From: Rhynochetos jubatus
Taxonomy: Eukaryota > Chordata > Aves > Eurypygiformes > Rhynochetidae
Length of the DNA: 64,000 nt
Reading direction: 5' to 3'
Assembly: GCA_027574665.1 (NCBI GenBank)
Contig: CM050651.1
Location: 1,861,501-1,925,500 of the forward strand
Positions 39,255 to 50,808 of this stretch are shown one piece after another (within the stretch, counting starts at the first letter, position 1; every line of letters begins with the position of its first letter). The notes below the pieces were generated by a model. The model did not search any database and was not told the origin of the DNA. It saw nothing but the letters and a program-made list of their open reading frames with translations. The translations under genes and the position numbers were made by a program.

Positions 39255-39275
39255 TGGGATGTTTATTTTTTATGT

Positions 39276-42200
39276 TTCTGACTTTTGTGTTTGCTATTCA
39301 TTTTTCATTTTCATTATGGTGCTGGTGCCCAGAGGGCAGAGTGTGCATGATGCTGAGAGTGAGTTCCCTCCCAGAGCCCGCCTACAGGTCTCATCACTGC
39401 TAGGAGCAATTATTTAAGAAAACAGTAAAAAGCCTGCAATGGCCATAAATTAATTGTTCCTGCTGTTCCTAGTCTTACTGCAACTTTCATCTCAGAACCA
39501 GGTGGGTCTGTATTTTCTAGTTAAAACCAAACAGAACGTTCACATACCTGTAAGGAAACCCCTTTCACATAAGTATTGATCTGTAGGGAGTTATTCAGTC
39601 TAACAGAGGTGAAATCAACATCTTTCATAACAAAGACTAATTAAAAAGGTGATATGGCATGCTTAGGCTGGTGTTCCTTGGGAAATAAGAGTTGCTTCTG
39701 TGCTGGTTTTTTGAGCTGCTGTTAATAACTAGATTTATTATATCATCTGTCACCACAACGAAAGGTAAGTTCTCTGTGATTGGCTAAAATGTAGCCAGTA
39801 GACCTTCTTTTTGGGTATATGATAAAATGTAGCTCACTTTCTGTATTGTTAGTAATACAATTAGAAGCTTTTTGCATAATTTACTTTCTCCGTTTAGATG
39901 TTTCTACGTTTAGTTGTTTTACTGTGATACATTCAGCGAGATGTTAATTATCTGTGAGGTTCTCGATAACCTTTAGAAGGCACCAGGAACTAATGGTTAT
40001 TATGGAAATAATTTGAAAAGCTGTTAGCATTCAGCCTAGGAATTTTGACTCTTACTAATAAAAGTGACAGTCTTTCAAAAATGCTTTGTCTCACTTTGCA
40101 TGCTTACGCATTTTATCTTCCGTGTCAACTGGAAACCATTTTTTTCTCATGAAAATGTAAGAGAGAAAAGGAGAAAGAACCTACAACTGTAATGAGATGA
40201 TAAAGTAACATGATAGTAAAAATAGGTTTTCATCAGTTCCGTCTCCAAAGTTACTTTGAGGCATGTTTGAGTAGAAGTGTGACCTGATGTTTCTGAACCA
40301 TGGTCTGCAGTGGGCTGTCCATTCTTGGCACTGAGAATTTATGTTCGCAAATGCTGCTTCTGCTGGGCAAGTCAGTGGGAGCTTTCCTCCGCGCTTAGTG
40401 TTGAATCTCGTATGGATCTCAGCCTTTGCTAGTTCTGTGACAGCTGTTGTTATTGGAATTAAGGGCAATAAGGTTCTAGATGCAAGCTGCACTGTGTGGG
40501 GCATGTTTTGCCCAAATAAACAGGCCCTGTGCATTTCTGTGTAGGCTGTCCAAGTACAGTCCTAACCTGGTACATAAATAAGAAGCACACTTGCTTTGCT
40601 GAGGGGAGGTTCTTGACATTGTTAATGGAGAATATGTAAGCTGCTTCTAAATATACCGTGGTAAGAAGATGAATTCAAACAGCTGCTGAGATTTTTTTCA
40701 TGTGTGTATATTTATGTATACGCATGCATATTATATATAAAACTGCATAGTTTGGATAAACTGTAGGATGGGAAAAGGCAGTTAAATAAGATCAACTAAA
40801 AATTGAACTTGTTATGTTTATAGAGGTTGAATACAGCTTTGCTACTGGAAGTGTTGCACAAAAGGTAGGTTCGCGTGGACTAAGCTTTGGCAGGAACCAT
40901 TGTATGCCTGGTGGCATATGTTGACTAATGGTGAAAGTTATTTCTGGGGAAAAAGAAACAAAAGGAGAAAGTGAAAAGGGAAACAAAAAAAATGTTTTCT
41001 GGTGGCTGTCACTGGGGGTGTTTCCCAGACTGAGTCTGCCATTGCTGTCAGGGAGCCCTAAGAGCTCAAGTCTTGGCTGGTTGTTCTCATAACACTGTCA
41101 GCAGTGACCAAAGTGGGCCTTGATCAGGGCAGTTGTGTCTGCTGACAGGTTGTGTGTGTATGTGTGGTTTTGGGTCTGGAATGAAAACCAAAGGCTGTGA
41201 ACAAGGGGAAGGAAGGGGTGAATTCTGTGCCAGTGGCAATCATTTTCCGGAAGTGCCTGCCCTTGCAGTACCAGGCTGCAGATACAAGATTCTGAGAATA
41301 ACAGCACAAGAACAAGGAGAAAATACTGCTGCGTTTGTTTTCTCATTCCCCAGTAAAGTCCACATGGATATACATTTTTCGTGTAAGAATAATTTGTGAT
41401 TGCTGTAATTTCCAGGACAAAGCAGTTTAAACTGCTGACTTGAACAGAATTAGAACAACTGTCATATATAAGTACTGATTGCCACAACGGAATTTGCCCC
41501 TTGGGTGGTGTCACTCCTTAGAGATTTTCTTTCAGTTTAAAGCTTAACATATTTTGAAACAGAGGAAAGATTAAGGTCTGATCCTGAAGTCATTATTCAC
41601 AAGCAAAGGATGAGAAATGGGGCACTTCAGCCGAGAAACTAACTCCAAGGACCAGGTTTTGAGAGAGAATTCAGAAGCGTTCAGATTTCTGGGCTTTGAT
41701 TCAGAACTCTGAGTTGCAAAAACATTTTGCTTGTACAGTGTCCCACACAAGAGCTTGTTCATGGTTGTGGTCTGTGAATAGTCTTTTAGTACGCATAAAA
41801 GTTGATGGCAGTTTTCTCTAAACGATTATAATAAGCAGGTAACTCTAATGAACTTGCACACAGAAGCAAATACAAGATTTTAACACAGTCTCGGTAGAAG
41901 GTTATGTGCAGTAAAATATTCAAAAGCATCTGAATGGGGTCTGGTTTTGTTAGTAAGACATAGGTTTCCAGCTTCTTTGGGCACTTACCAAAGGAAAAAT
42001 TACATTGCATAAATAACAGTTTAATTCTATTTTCCCTGTTGCTGCTTGAATCAAGGTAGATTCTCAACACTTTCTGTTTTAATTCAGTTTCTCTCTGTTA
42101 TGATGAGTAGTAAGGGAAAGGCGAGAGAAGGCCAAGGTAATGAAAAATCATAGTCTGTCTCTTAGTATTTTTCTAAAACAAGATTCAGAATATCAGGAAA

Positions 42201-45200
42201 TAGCAACAGTGATGTGTCAGAAGAATGTTCATAAATTGGATCATCTGACTTGGTTCTGTTTCCCAATGGAGACTTCAGGTCTTTGTGGCAAAGATGAGAC
42301 TGGTATTAATATGTGACACGCAGAGGACTGGTTTCCAGCAGCCTAATTCTGCTGCCTGCTCTGTAATATGGCAGCTCTCAACCAGGCTCAACTGGGGCTC
42401 AGCAATCCCAAAAGAAATTTCTCAGTAAATCCCAGCCTTCTTACTACACAGATCCATGCATGATGTTTCAGTGGTGGGGAGCAAAAGGCAAATAGAGCTG
42501 CCCCTCCACCCCGATAACATACCATGGTACCTGGATTATCCTTAAGTATAGCAACTGTAAGGCTAGACGGGTATGTGGTGGAATTGAGAGTTAAGTTTGC
42601 AGGATGTGTGTCAAACACCCAGCAGATAAACAGATGTAATAAATTTGGGACAGAGAGATCTCTGACGAGTCAGGGATAGATAAGGAAGGTCATGCCTTAA
42701 CCTAAGCTCTGCATTTTAGACTGAACTCAACTTTTAACTTCACCTCAGATATGCATGGAGTTGGAATACTTAGTAGCTTCATGACTGTGGTAGCCGCTAT
42801 GATGGAAATAGACTACTGCTTTATCAACATATACATATGAAAAATGTCCTTGAATAAATGACACGATTGTTTAAGAGCCATGGCTGCTCAGCCAAGTAGG
42901 TATCAACGCCTGTATGTTCTCCTACAGACAATGATTTTGCAGAAAAATGGTCGTACCACTTCGTATACTCTCACAAAAGCAAGGGACCAAGACAGTGCTT
43001 AACTGAGAAGGTAAGAAGTGAGTGCAAGAATGCATCAAGGTAAATTTTTTATGGTTGATAAGCATCGTGTCTATGGATTTTACATCCAGAGATCAACAGA
43101 CCTTTTGGAAGTTGGTTACAAGACTGATAAACAGAAAGTACTTGCTTGTTTAGGTCAGTTAAATGCTTATACTGTTCCACAGGAAATTTTGATCTAAACC
43201 AAGCTAATTTTCACCCTGAAAAAAAATCCTAAAACTCACCAAATACCTTTAAGTAATATTCAGCAGTACTTTTAATGGCTACCTTTACCTTCTTACGATA
43301 CATCACCTCCACACTTCTTTGAAACAGCATTATTAAAAAAAAAAGTTTTTAAAAATCAGGGCCTTTACTTTTTTAGTATCAGTATGGAGAAAAGAAGTGA
43401 GCATTTCATATGAGTGAAAATCAGCAGCCGTGGGCAGTTTTTTTGTGCGAATCCAGTTAGTGTGCTTAGTTACAAGATGCTGATAAGAGTTAGTTTAAAA
43501 AAAAAAAAGCAGCAAAGCACCATGTTTATATTTATGTATTCATAGGCATAGTTAATGGACATCAGCAGGGAAGATGTGCTCCCACACTTTTTAAAAATCA
43601 ACAGGAAAGCAGTGCACACAATGCAATTCCCTTTTGCATTAAACTTACGAAGTCAAATCAGTTTTTACGAGCACATAGTCCAGAGCTCTGGCACTTAATT
43701 CCTTTTGATCTCTGCCTGCTAAATTCCGCTTCCTGCTGTGCTACCATGCAGTTTATTTTTAACAGATAATTTGTTTGGACATCATTAAGAAAAAAATGCT
43801 GCAACTTCTAGCAGCACTAAGGCAATAAAATGCCTGTCAAGTTATTAACTGTCTGCATCCACACACACCCAAAAATAACCATTCGCACAAAGGGGAATTT
43901 TAGAGTTAAGAAAAATGCTCAATTGTTCTGTTCAAGAGCATGAAGCTGACTATGTACCTGAGACTGACTTGTGCAATGCCAGCATCACAGATAACTCTTA
44001 CTCATTTCTATGCTTGCACAACTTCCAGTTACCGTGGCTGCCAACTGTCGGGAGAAAGAGACGGCTATGAAGTGGCAGGATTTGAAAGGAAGCTCTTGTT
44101 ACCAAGTCAGTGGATTTGTCTTGTAATTACAGTGATGCTAACTCAAAACTATCTCTTACTGTGATTAGTGCCCTAAAAGGTACATGTCCTATGTATGGAA
44201 TTTTTTTCCAGCTGACTGCTACTTAGGGTTGGTATTAGAGTATCTTTTAGACAAATAATGCACATTTTTGGGATTAAGGTTTTCAGGCTGCATACATTTT
44301 TCTGTGATAAGAATCATAAAATATTTTAAATATTTCAATTATTGATCATGCTGTAATTATACTTCAGTAGGGTTTTGTTGGGTTTTGGTGTGTTTTTTTT
44401 TTTAGTTGGAAACTAGTAGTTCAATGCGATTTAGCAATGGACCTACGGACAGATCTTTATTCTCAGATTCACCAAGAGAAAATTCTGTACAACAGCTTTG
44501 GTTTTGATATGCCTAGCCAATTGCAAATACAGCGTACTTCAGTAAAATGTAGGCTTTATTAATCAGTACAGAATTTATTACACAGTTGGGATAATATGGC
44601 AGATCAGCCTTTTCAGATGCAAGCTATGTTAAGTAGAACACCTGCTTCTGGAAGGCCTGGAAAATTTATGTTTTAAAATGAGTTTTCATGAAGATTTGGT
44701 AAGAAGTTGGAGTTATGATCTCAATTCCAGCAAGAGAAACAAAGCCTGGAACCCATAACAAAATTATTCTAAACATGAGCCAAAATGACCAGAAACTACC
44801 CACCTAATCTTCTGCAGGATAATCAAATGCAGTTCAGGAAATACAGGTATAATTGCCACTTACCATCAAATTGCGCTTTTGTTTTATCCATCAGGCGTAG
44901 AGCATATTTTGTTCTGACTTTTGTTCCATTCCTTTAGCTCACACTTGCATCTGAGGCAGGGTAAATATAGATAAACTTCATGTTTGTTGGTGCACTCTTC
45001 ATTTGCCCGTTAGTAGAAAATTATCTGGTCCTCCAGTGAAGTTTTGAAGTAACACATGCTGTAAGAATAAAGTGTGCACCCACAAATACGAAGTTAATCT
45101 ATGCTTATGGAACACAAATAGAACAATAAATATGACAATAGGAAAGCAAAAAAATATCCTTTGTAAATAACATCTTACAATGTTATTTATAACACAACCC

Positions 45201-46459
45201 AGGATTTTGTTGAAGTCTCCATGCAAATTTTAAAAGCAGTTAATCAAGCAAATAATTGATTAATTGGAACACAAGGTATGTCACTCTTCAGTATTCTATT
45301 TTTGTCCTAAATTTCCTTTTGGAAGGTATGGTGGTTGTTTGGGGTTTTTTCTGGGGGGGTGAGAGGGAGGACACAGGGACGGGGACGCGACTGTTACATT
45401 TTTTTCTGGTAGACTCCTTATTTTCCTATTGTGATAGGGCCATAGGCCAGTGGAGAATTTATACCTAATGTACTTCTTATTTTGGAAAAAAAAAAAGCCA
45501 CTTCTCATTCCACCTGAAATCAGATATTAAACAAATGAAAAAAAGTTAGGAAAACTAGCCAAATCTATCAGGAAAGCTTTTAAGTATTCTGGGTGGTAGC
45601 ACTTTTGATCAGCGTGCTTAAAATTTAAAAACTAGAATAGCAAGCTCAGCCCTCTGGCATGGTAGTAAAGACTTTTTTTTTCCACTTCAATAGTTTCCTC
45701 AGTCATTTTCTCCTAATGCACTGCTCAGTACATGACTATGTTTGACAAGGAAATGTGTCATAATATCTGCTATTAATGTAATGTATTATTGAAACACCAA
45801 AATGAAGATGAATAACAATTAGGCAACTTAAATTCTAGTTCAGCACACAAAGTAGATCGTGTGTTACATCTATTTTACATGTATTACCTATTTTGAGCAG
45901 CTGGATGTTCGTGCGTACACACCTTTGCTTTCCTAAAGCAATCCCTGTCACAGGAGCTTGACCTTGGAATGGCAGCGATATGTTAAACTCCTCTATTACT
46001 TTGTCTGGTATTTGCTACCATTTTTATTGGCTGTTAATTTTCATCCTCTTCCACTGTCTAGAAAAGAACATAAAGCAAAAGGGCAAAATGTATAAGGGGA
46101 TCAGTATAGTGCACAGTAATATATATTTTTCTTCATAACAATGTATATATATATATTGTGCACCAGTGGGAATACAGAGGCATCACACATTCTTCTCTGT
46201 GCCTTATTTTACAGCAAATTACCATCATAGTGATAATATATTCATGTGGCTGAGATGTAGGCTTCAGCAGCGAAAATACTACTGATTGCAGTTTTCCAAG
46301 TTGCTAACTGTATTGAGATTTTGCAAATTATGCAAGTTCTAATACATTGCCATTGCAGTTCTGAGATGGCAATCTAAATCCAATGCTACTTTATTTCATT
46401 TAATCAGCTGAAGGAATTGTGATCAATTCCATACATCAATATGTTTTTCCAAAATATTT
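39276..46459. other. Intergenic sequence, nothing recognised
   Basis: About 7.2 kb of AT-rich sequence. The longest open frames (for example 41098-41514 minus, 138 codons; 40181-40534 minus, 117 codons) show no domain and no supporting splice structure. Small GT-rich and (TA)n patches occur. A patch at about 43680-43900 is AT-rich with non-repetitive character and might be conserved non-coding DNA, but this is a guess. Confidence 0.6.
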
Positions 46460-46671
46460 TCCTCCTGCCTTTCTGCACTGACCTGGGGGTCTGCCTGGTC
46501 TCCCCTCTTAAATCTGTTATCCCAGAGACTCTACCACTGTTACTGAGTGACTCAGCCTTGGCCAGCAGTGGGTCTGACTTGGAGCTGGGGAAGCTTCTAG
46601 CAGCTTCTCACAGGAGCTACCCCTGTATCCATTCCCCTGTTACCAAAACCCCACCACACAAACCCAACACA
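46460..46671 (-). mobile_element. Fragment of an avian ERV LTR (same family as 58079-59122), reversed
   Basis: Read on the minus strand it starts TGTGTTGGGTTTGTGTGG and continues with GGGGTTTTGGTAACAGGGG, TACAGGGGTAGCTCCTGTG, AGAAGCTGCTAGAAGCTTCC, ACCCACTGCTGGCCAAGGC and CCCAGGTCAGTGCAGAA. The order matches the first 300 or so bases of the LTR at 58079. Only the 5' part of the LTR is present, with one stretch of the family sequence absent inside it. It is a fossil fragment, clearly more diverged than the larger copy, with no internal retroviral sequence beside it. Confidence 0.75.
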
Positions 46672-47777
46672 TAAAATTAAGTAATTGAATTAATCATAAT
46701 CTCACTAAATGCTGAAGAATTTAGTCATCTGAGTACAAAATCCCACTCAAGAAAATCAGCTTTATTCTATAGAGAGTTTCCTAGGGCTTGAGGCCATAAA
46801 AACTCCTCCATGCTTTATGTTGTAAGAGATACTTCTACTTTAAAACCAAATACTTCAGTTAGACTAAGGGAGTTTACTCTTCAGAAATATAAAATTAATT
46901 ACTTGCATAACCCAGCAGTTATCAGAAGTGCCTTGAGCCCTTGTTGTGTTATGGATGGATCAGGTAAAATATGCCCAGATAATCCCACATAGCTGAGAGC
47001 AAGAAAAATCCCAAGGCCGTTGCCCATTTGTCTCAGGGAAATTTTCGTCTGATCAGGGGGGAAACCCCATGCATGCACGAAGACGCATCAGTGGGGTATG
47101 TAAGCAGCCCCTCTGAGCTTTCTCACAGCATAGGTCTCATATATATGTTCTTCACCAGCCATGGTTATTTTATTCAGGGTTGGACTACTGAATCCAAACC
47201 GTTTAGCATGAGAAATGCAAGTTGAAGCTTGACCATCTTTGGATAAAGGAAGGAGCACTGTGCTTCTCAGCTCAGATCAGGTTCGCATGAGGTAATCCTT
47301 AGTTTTAAGACAGGCAATTCAAAACCATCAAGTTGAAATACATAGTCAGGGTTTTTATGTTAGAGTGGAGACTGAGGCATGGGTTTATGTCACCTAACTT
47401 TTGTAGTCTGATTTTAGTCTAGTCATTTACATCCCCAGGAGAGAAATGGCCACAGCCAAAAACATCTTAAACCCAACTCTTTGAGGAATGTGGGAACTGT
47501 CCTCTAAAGAGGCTGATCTCTCTCTAGTTAGGAAGCTACTAGTGGGGAGTTCTGAAAAATAGTTTTGATTAGAAACCTACAGTCAAAGTTAGGGTGTCTG
47601 AATCCTAGACACAGCAGCTGCCAGTTGTCAGTGTTGTTCAGCTATGAAGAAAAAAAAAAAAAGTTGTTAAGACAGCAAGGAGAAGCCCAAGATGTATTAT
47701 AATAGGTGTTTTTAAGAATCCTCAAGGTACGGAAAAGCAAGAAAAAAACTGCTTTAACATACTGAACATACTGGTTG

Positions 47778-47841
47778 TCTGGAGAAGTTTCCATTATGTT
47801 GCCACACAGGGTTTTCTGGAGAAGTTTCCATTATGTTGCCA
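47778..47841. repeat. Local tandem duplication, 37-base period
   Basis: A 27-base block beginning TCTGGAGAAGTTTCCATTAT occurs twice without mismatch (47778-47804 and 47815-47841), separated by 10 bases. The identity suggests a recent local duplication. Confidence 0.9.
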
Positions 47842-49456
47842 ATCTGCAAAAATTCAGTACCAAAAAATGTTTTTAATAATCAAGATGCACTTTTTGTATT
47901 TAGCCAGCAACAACATTCACTCTGGAGTGACATTAAAAAAGTAAGTAACTTATGACTGTAGTCCTTAATCCATTTGCAGACAAAACAATAATATTGAAAG
48001 TTCAATATTGGTCAAACTGCTTATCTATTTTAAATTTTTACTTGGTGAAAGGCAGTTTCAAAATGAGAGATAAATAAAATACCTTTCAGTTTCATGTAAG
48101 GACTCCATTGGCTCCTTCTCCGTGTGCTAATTCAATAGCAAACCACGTGCCAATCTGTAATGCCAAACTTTTTAACCTGTAAAGGTTAAAAAAGTAATTG
48201 TTACTGAAACAGACAGCACAGCAGGTACGGCCATCAGTCGGACACCTGCCAGCCCCATGACCCTGAGCAGCAGTGGGCTGGAATGTAAGACCACCAGTTT
48301 AACAGAAAAAACCAACAGCCACATTGTTTAAAACATCTGGATTGTGAGATGAAACTGCCAAATAAAGCAGCCACGTGAATACCATATACTGAATTCCTCT
48401 CCTCAGGGACCTACTTGTCTGCGTCTCAAGGAAGTGTAAGAAGTTGCCTAGACTTGCACTGAAATTCCAGAGTATTTACAGCAGTGCTGACAAGAAATTT
48501 GTTGGCAGTTTTCACATCTGCACAGCCATAAAAAGCAATGGCATTCAAATATATGGCAGCAGGTTGGCTGCCCCAAGTCTCCCCTGGCATGCGCCCTGCC
48601 AAAATGGCTTACTTTCGTGTTGAAGCAAGAAGGATAAATTAAGAGATTCACCCTTCAGAGGTTGCCTGCCTGTCAGTGAAATAGTGATTATTCAGCACTT
48701 CTGAGAAACCTCTTTTAATGACCTCTACTTCTCAGTCATTTAAACACTAAGAACTGGAACAGCAGTGGAATGGAGGGTTTTAGCAACCATTGCAAACAAA
48801 ATCAATTCCCCCTAGGAATATTAAACATCTTGGGATTGAGCACAGAAGGTTTGTGTTTTGTTGGGCTGGGGTTTTTGGATTTCTTAGCCCTTCCAGATAT
48901 ATTTCAAGTGTAATTATTAATGAAAGCAGCCTTGAGTTTAGTCCCTCCGATAGCAGGTGGAGCAGAGTGCACTGCGTCCAGTGGCAGAGGAAGCAGCACA
49001 GCGGGGAAAAGCCATCAATCCTGGTGCTTTCCCCAGTGCCTCATGGAGAACTGCTTCATCGTAGGCAGGCAGGAATGTTAACATCTAGAGAACTGGCGCC
49101 TTTCAGATATCTCTGGTAAATCAGTTTATAGCTTGAGAGGTAGTCAGATACAGGGAAAGAAAACACTCCCAGGGAGAGCCGATATCTCGCCTTCCTCGGC
49201 ACTGCCACCACCCAGCATGTGGCTGCCATTATACGGCAGCTCTGTGACCCACCTTCCTCAAAGACAGGCTCTCTGTGTGTTAGGGACTGACCAAGAGCTC
49301 CATCTTACCCGTCCTTGCTGGGGGCGCCACCCTGCCGGGGGGCATGGCTCACTGTGATCCTCTTGCCAAAGCTCCTCAGGGCTGTTTCACTGCAGAGGCA
49401 GGAGAACGTTCTAGAAGGCGTGGGGAGGTGAGGGGAGCTTTGGGAAGCTCTGCAGT

Positions 49457-49470
49457 GGGGGGGGGGGGGG
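49457..49470. repeat. G14 homopolymer in GC-rich patch
   Basis: Fourteen consecutive G residues inside the GC-rich segment of the intergenic region. Confidence 0.85.
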
Positions 49471-50361
49471 ACAGGACGGGACAGCTCCTCCAGATGAGGG
49501 AGGAGGCTTGGGGTGGGGCTGCAGGAGCCCTGGGGACACACAGCCAGAGCTTCTGAGACCATGACAGAAACAAGGCTTCTCCTTGGAGGGGCTGTGAGGG
49601 CGGTGTGGTAATCCCACCCAGGAAACCCCCACCCCTCCATGAGTTGAGGAAAGCCTTTAAGGAAAGGCTCCATCTTGTCAGGACAGACTTGGCAGGAAGG
49701 GGAGATCCATTTTCAACATTGTTGCCTCCTTTTGCCTTAAAAGTCAAAGTTCTAAGTATTTTATTTAAAAGAATATAAACCTTTTCTGGTGAAACTTATG
49801 GCACAAGATATTTCTCCTGCTGCTGTGGTGTGCTTGTTGTGAGGGAAGGCACAGGCGGCTCCCCCTCAGAGCTGTGATGGGGCCGGGGGGCTGGTTATGG
49901 GGGAGGGGTGTGGGGGGCTGCTCTCCTTGGGGCCACTGTGCCTTCCCCGTGGGGTCAGAGAATGGGCCATTTTAGCAGGGAATTAGCATTTCCAAGGGGG
50001 ACTGCATCAAAACTACCTGTCCAGCAGGATAATGGATGGCCACACTGCAAGGAAAATACAACTTCAGAGTCCTTCATTTTTGTTACCTAACAGCATTTAA
50101 AAGCGAGTACCTTTAATTCTCTTTCCTTTTTAAAAATCCTCTTACAGAATAAAAAAAAGATCGAGGACAACCTGCCTGTGATAGACTCAAGGATATATAT
50201 AGCTGGGTAGTTGTTTTGGCTACAAACGCAGCAGCATTTCAGTTCCTTGAACTGCTGAAATACTGCCCTTGCAGGGTCACAGGCTTTGCTGGCTCTTGCA
50301 GCAGAACCTGTTGGCTTGTTCTTCCAGAGTTCATGGGCTTTTCCTACTGTACAGAAAATCA

Positions 50362-50808
50362 TGCTACTAGGAGTCAGTGTTCACAAAGGAGACAGAGGAG
50401 TCCTGTAAAAAAATAATAATAAAACTTGATTCAAATAAAGGGAGAGTCCACAGGACATATTCCTGTGGGGTCTCTCAATCTCCAGGGGGATGCAGCCCCC
50501 TTTTGTCTTACTTTCCCGACTGCAAGAGACCCTCCTCATTTCCCCATTGGCTGAGGTACTGAATGTACAGACTTCCCGATCCGCCTAAGAAATTCAAGAC
50601 AAGCTCATTTGACACATTCAAGATATTCATGTAATTTAGATATTCCAGATATTCAGGTGGTTTACCATATTCAAGGGATCGTGTAGTTTCGATAGTCTTC
50701 CTTTTATTAAGCCTGAGTTCACACAGGCTTCTTTTGTTACTTGTCTTGAGCCTGGGTGTGCACAGGCTTCTTTTGTAAAGACACAAAACTGGTGTTCCTA
50801 TCACTACA
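50362..50808 (-). mobile_element. LTR-like element (solo), minus strand
   Basis: Read on the minus strand, 447 bases run from TGTAGTGATAGGAACACC to CTGACTCCTAGTAGCA, giving the TG...CA ends of an LTR. Inside are two copies of an AAAAGAAGCCTGTG motif about 43 bases apart, a series of GAATATCT-like repeats, a CCAATGGGGAAATGAGGAGG stretch (CCAAT-like) followed by a TAAGACAAAAGGGGG TATA-like stretch, and a TCTCCCTTTATTTGAATC stretch. No internal retroviral sequence adjoins it, and no clean target-site duplication is visible. It reads as a solo LTR of an endogenous retrovirus whose class I cannot name. It is a fossil. Confidence 0.5.

Larger units (their letters stand above)
34288..39275 (+). other. 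INPP4B: INPP4B alpha 3' UTR (3' boundary inferred)
   Basis: About 5 kb of AT-rich non-coding sequence follows the stop codon without any recognised repeat insertion, in contrast to the region beyond 46 kb. It contains several poly(A) signals: 35741-35746, 38441-38446, 38629-38634, 38724-38729 and 39249-39254. The last has the best surroundings and I take it as the distal end. There is a cluster of TGTA motifs at about 35636-35675, including a Pumilio-like TGTAAATC. The end is an inference from motif layout; transcript data could shorten it to about 35.77 kb. Confidence 0.6.
46672..50361. other. Intergenic sequence with a GC-rich patch
   Basis: AT-rich up to about 48.9 kb, then markedly GC-rich from about 48950 to 49950, with a G14 tract at 49457-49470. 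Open frames across the patch on both strands are composition-driven and show no domain. No exon, promoter or named repeat was recognised. Confidence 0.55.

Noticed and set aside
40181-40534. 117-codon minus-strand open frame downstream of INPP4B
   Set aside because: No domain or splice support; amino-acid pattern looks random.
41098-41514. 138-codon minus-strand open frame
   Set aside because: The longest frame in the window, but with no homology I recognise and with competing frames on both strands.
49305-49747. Overlapping minus-strand frames of 73-123 codons
   Set aside because: They span a GC-rich patch with a G14 run; the sequence is composition-driven and has no domain.
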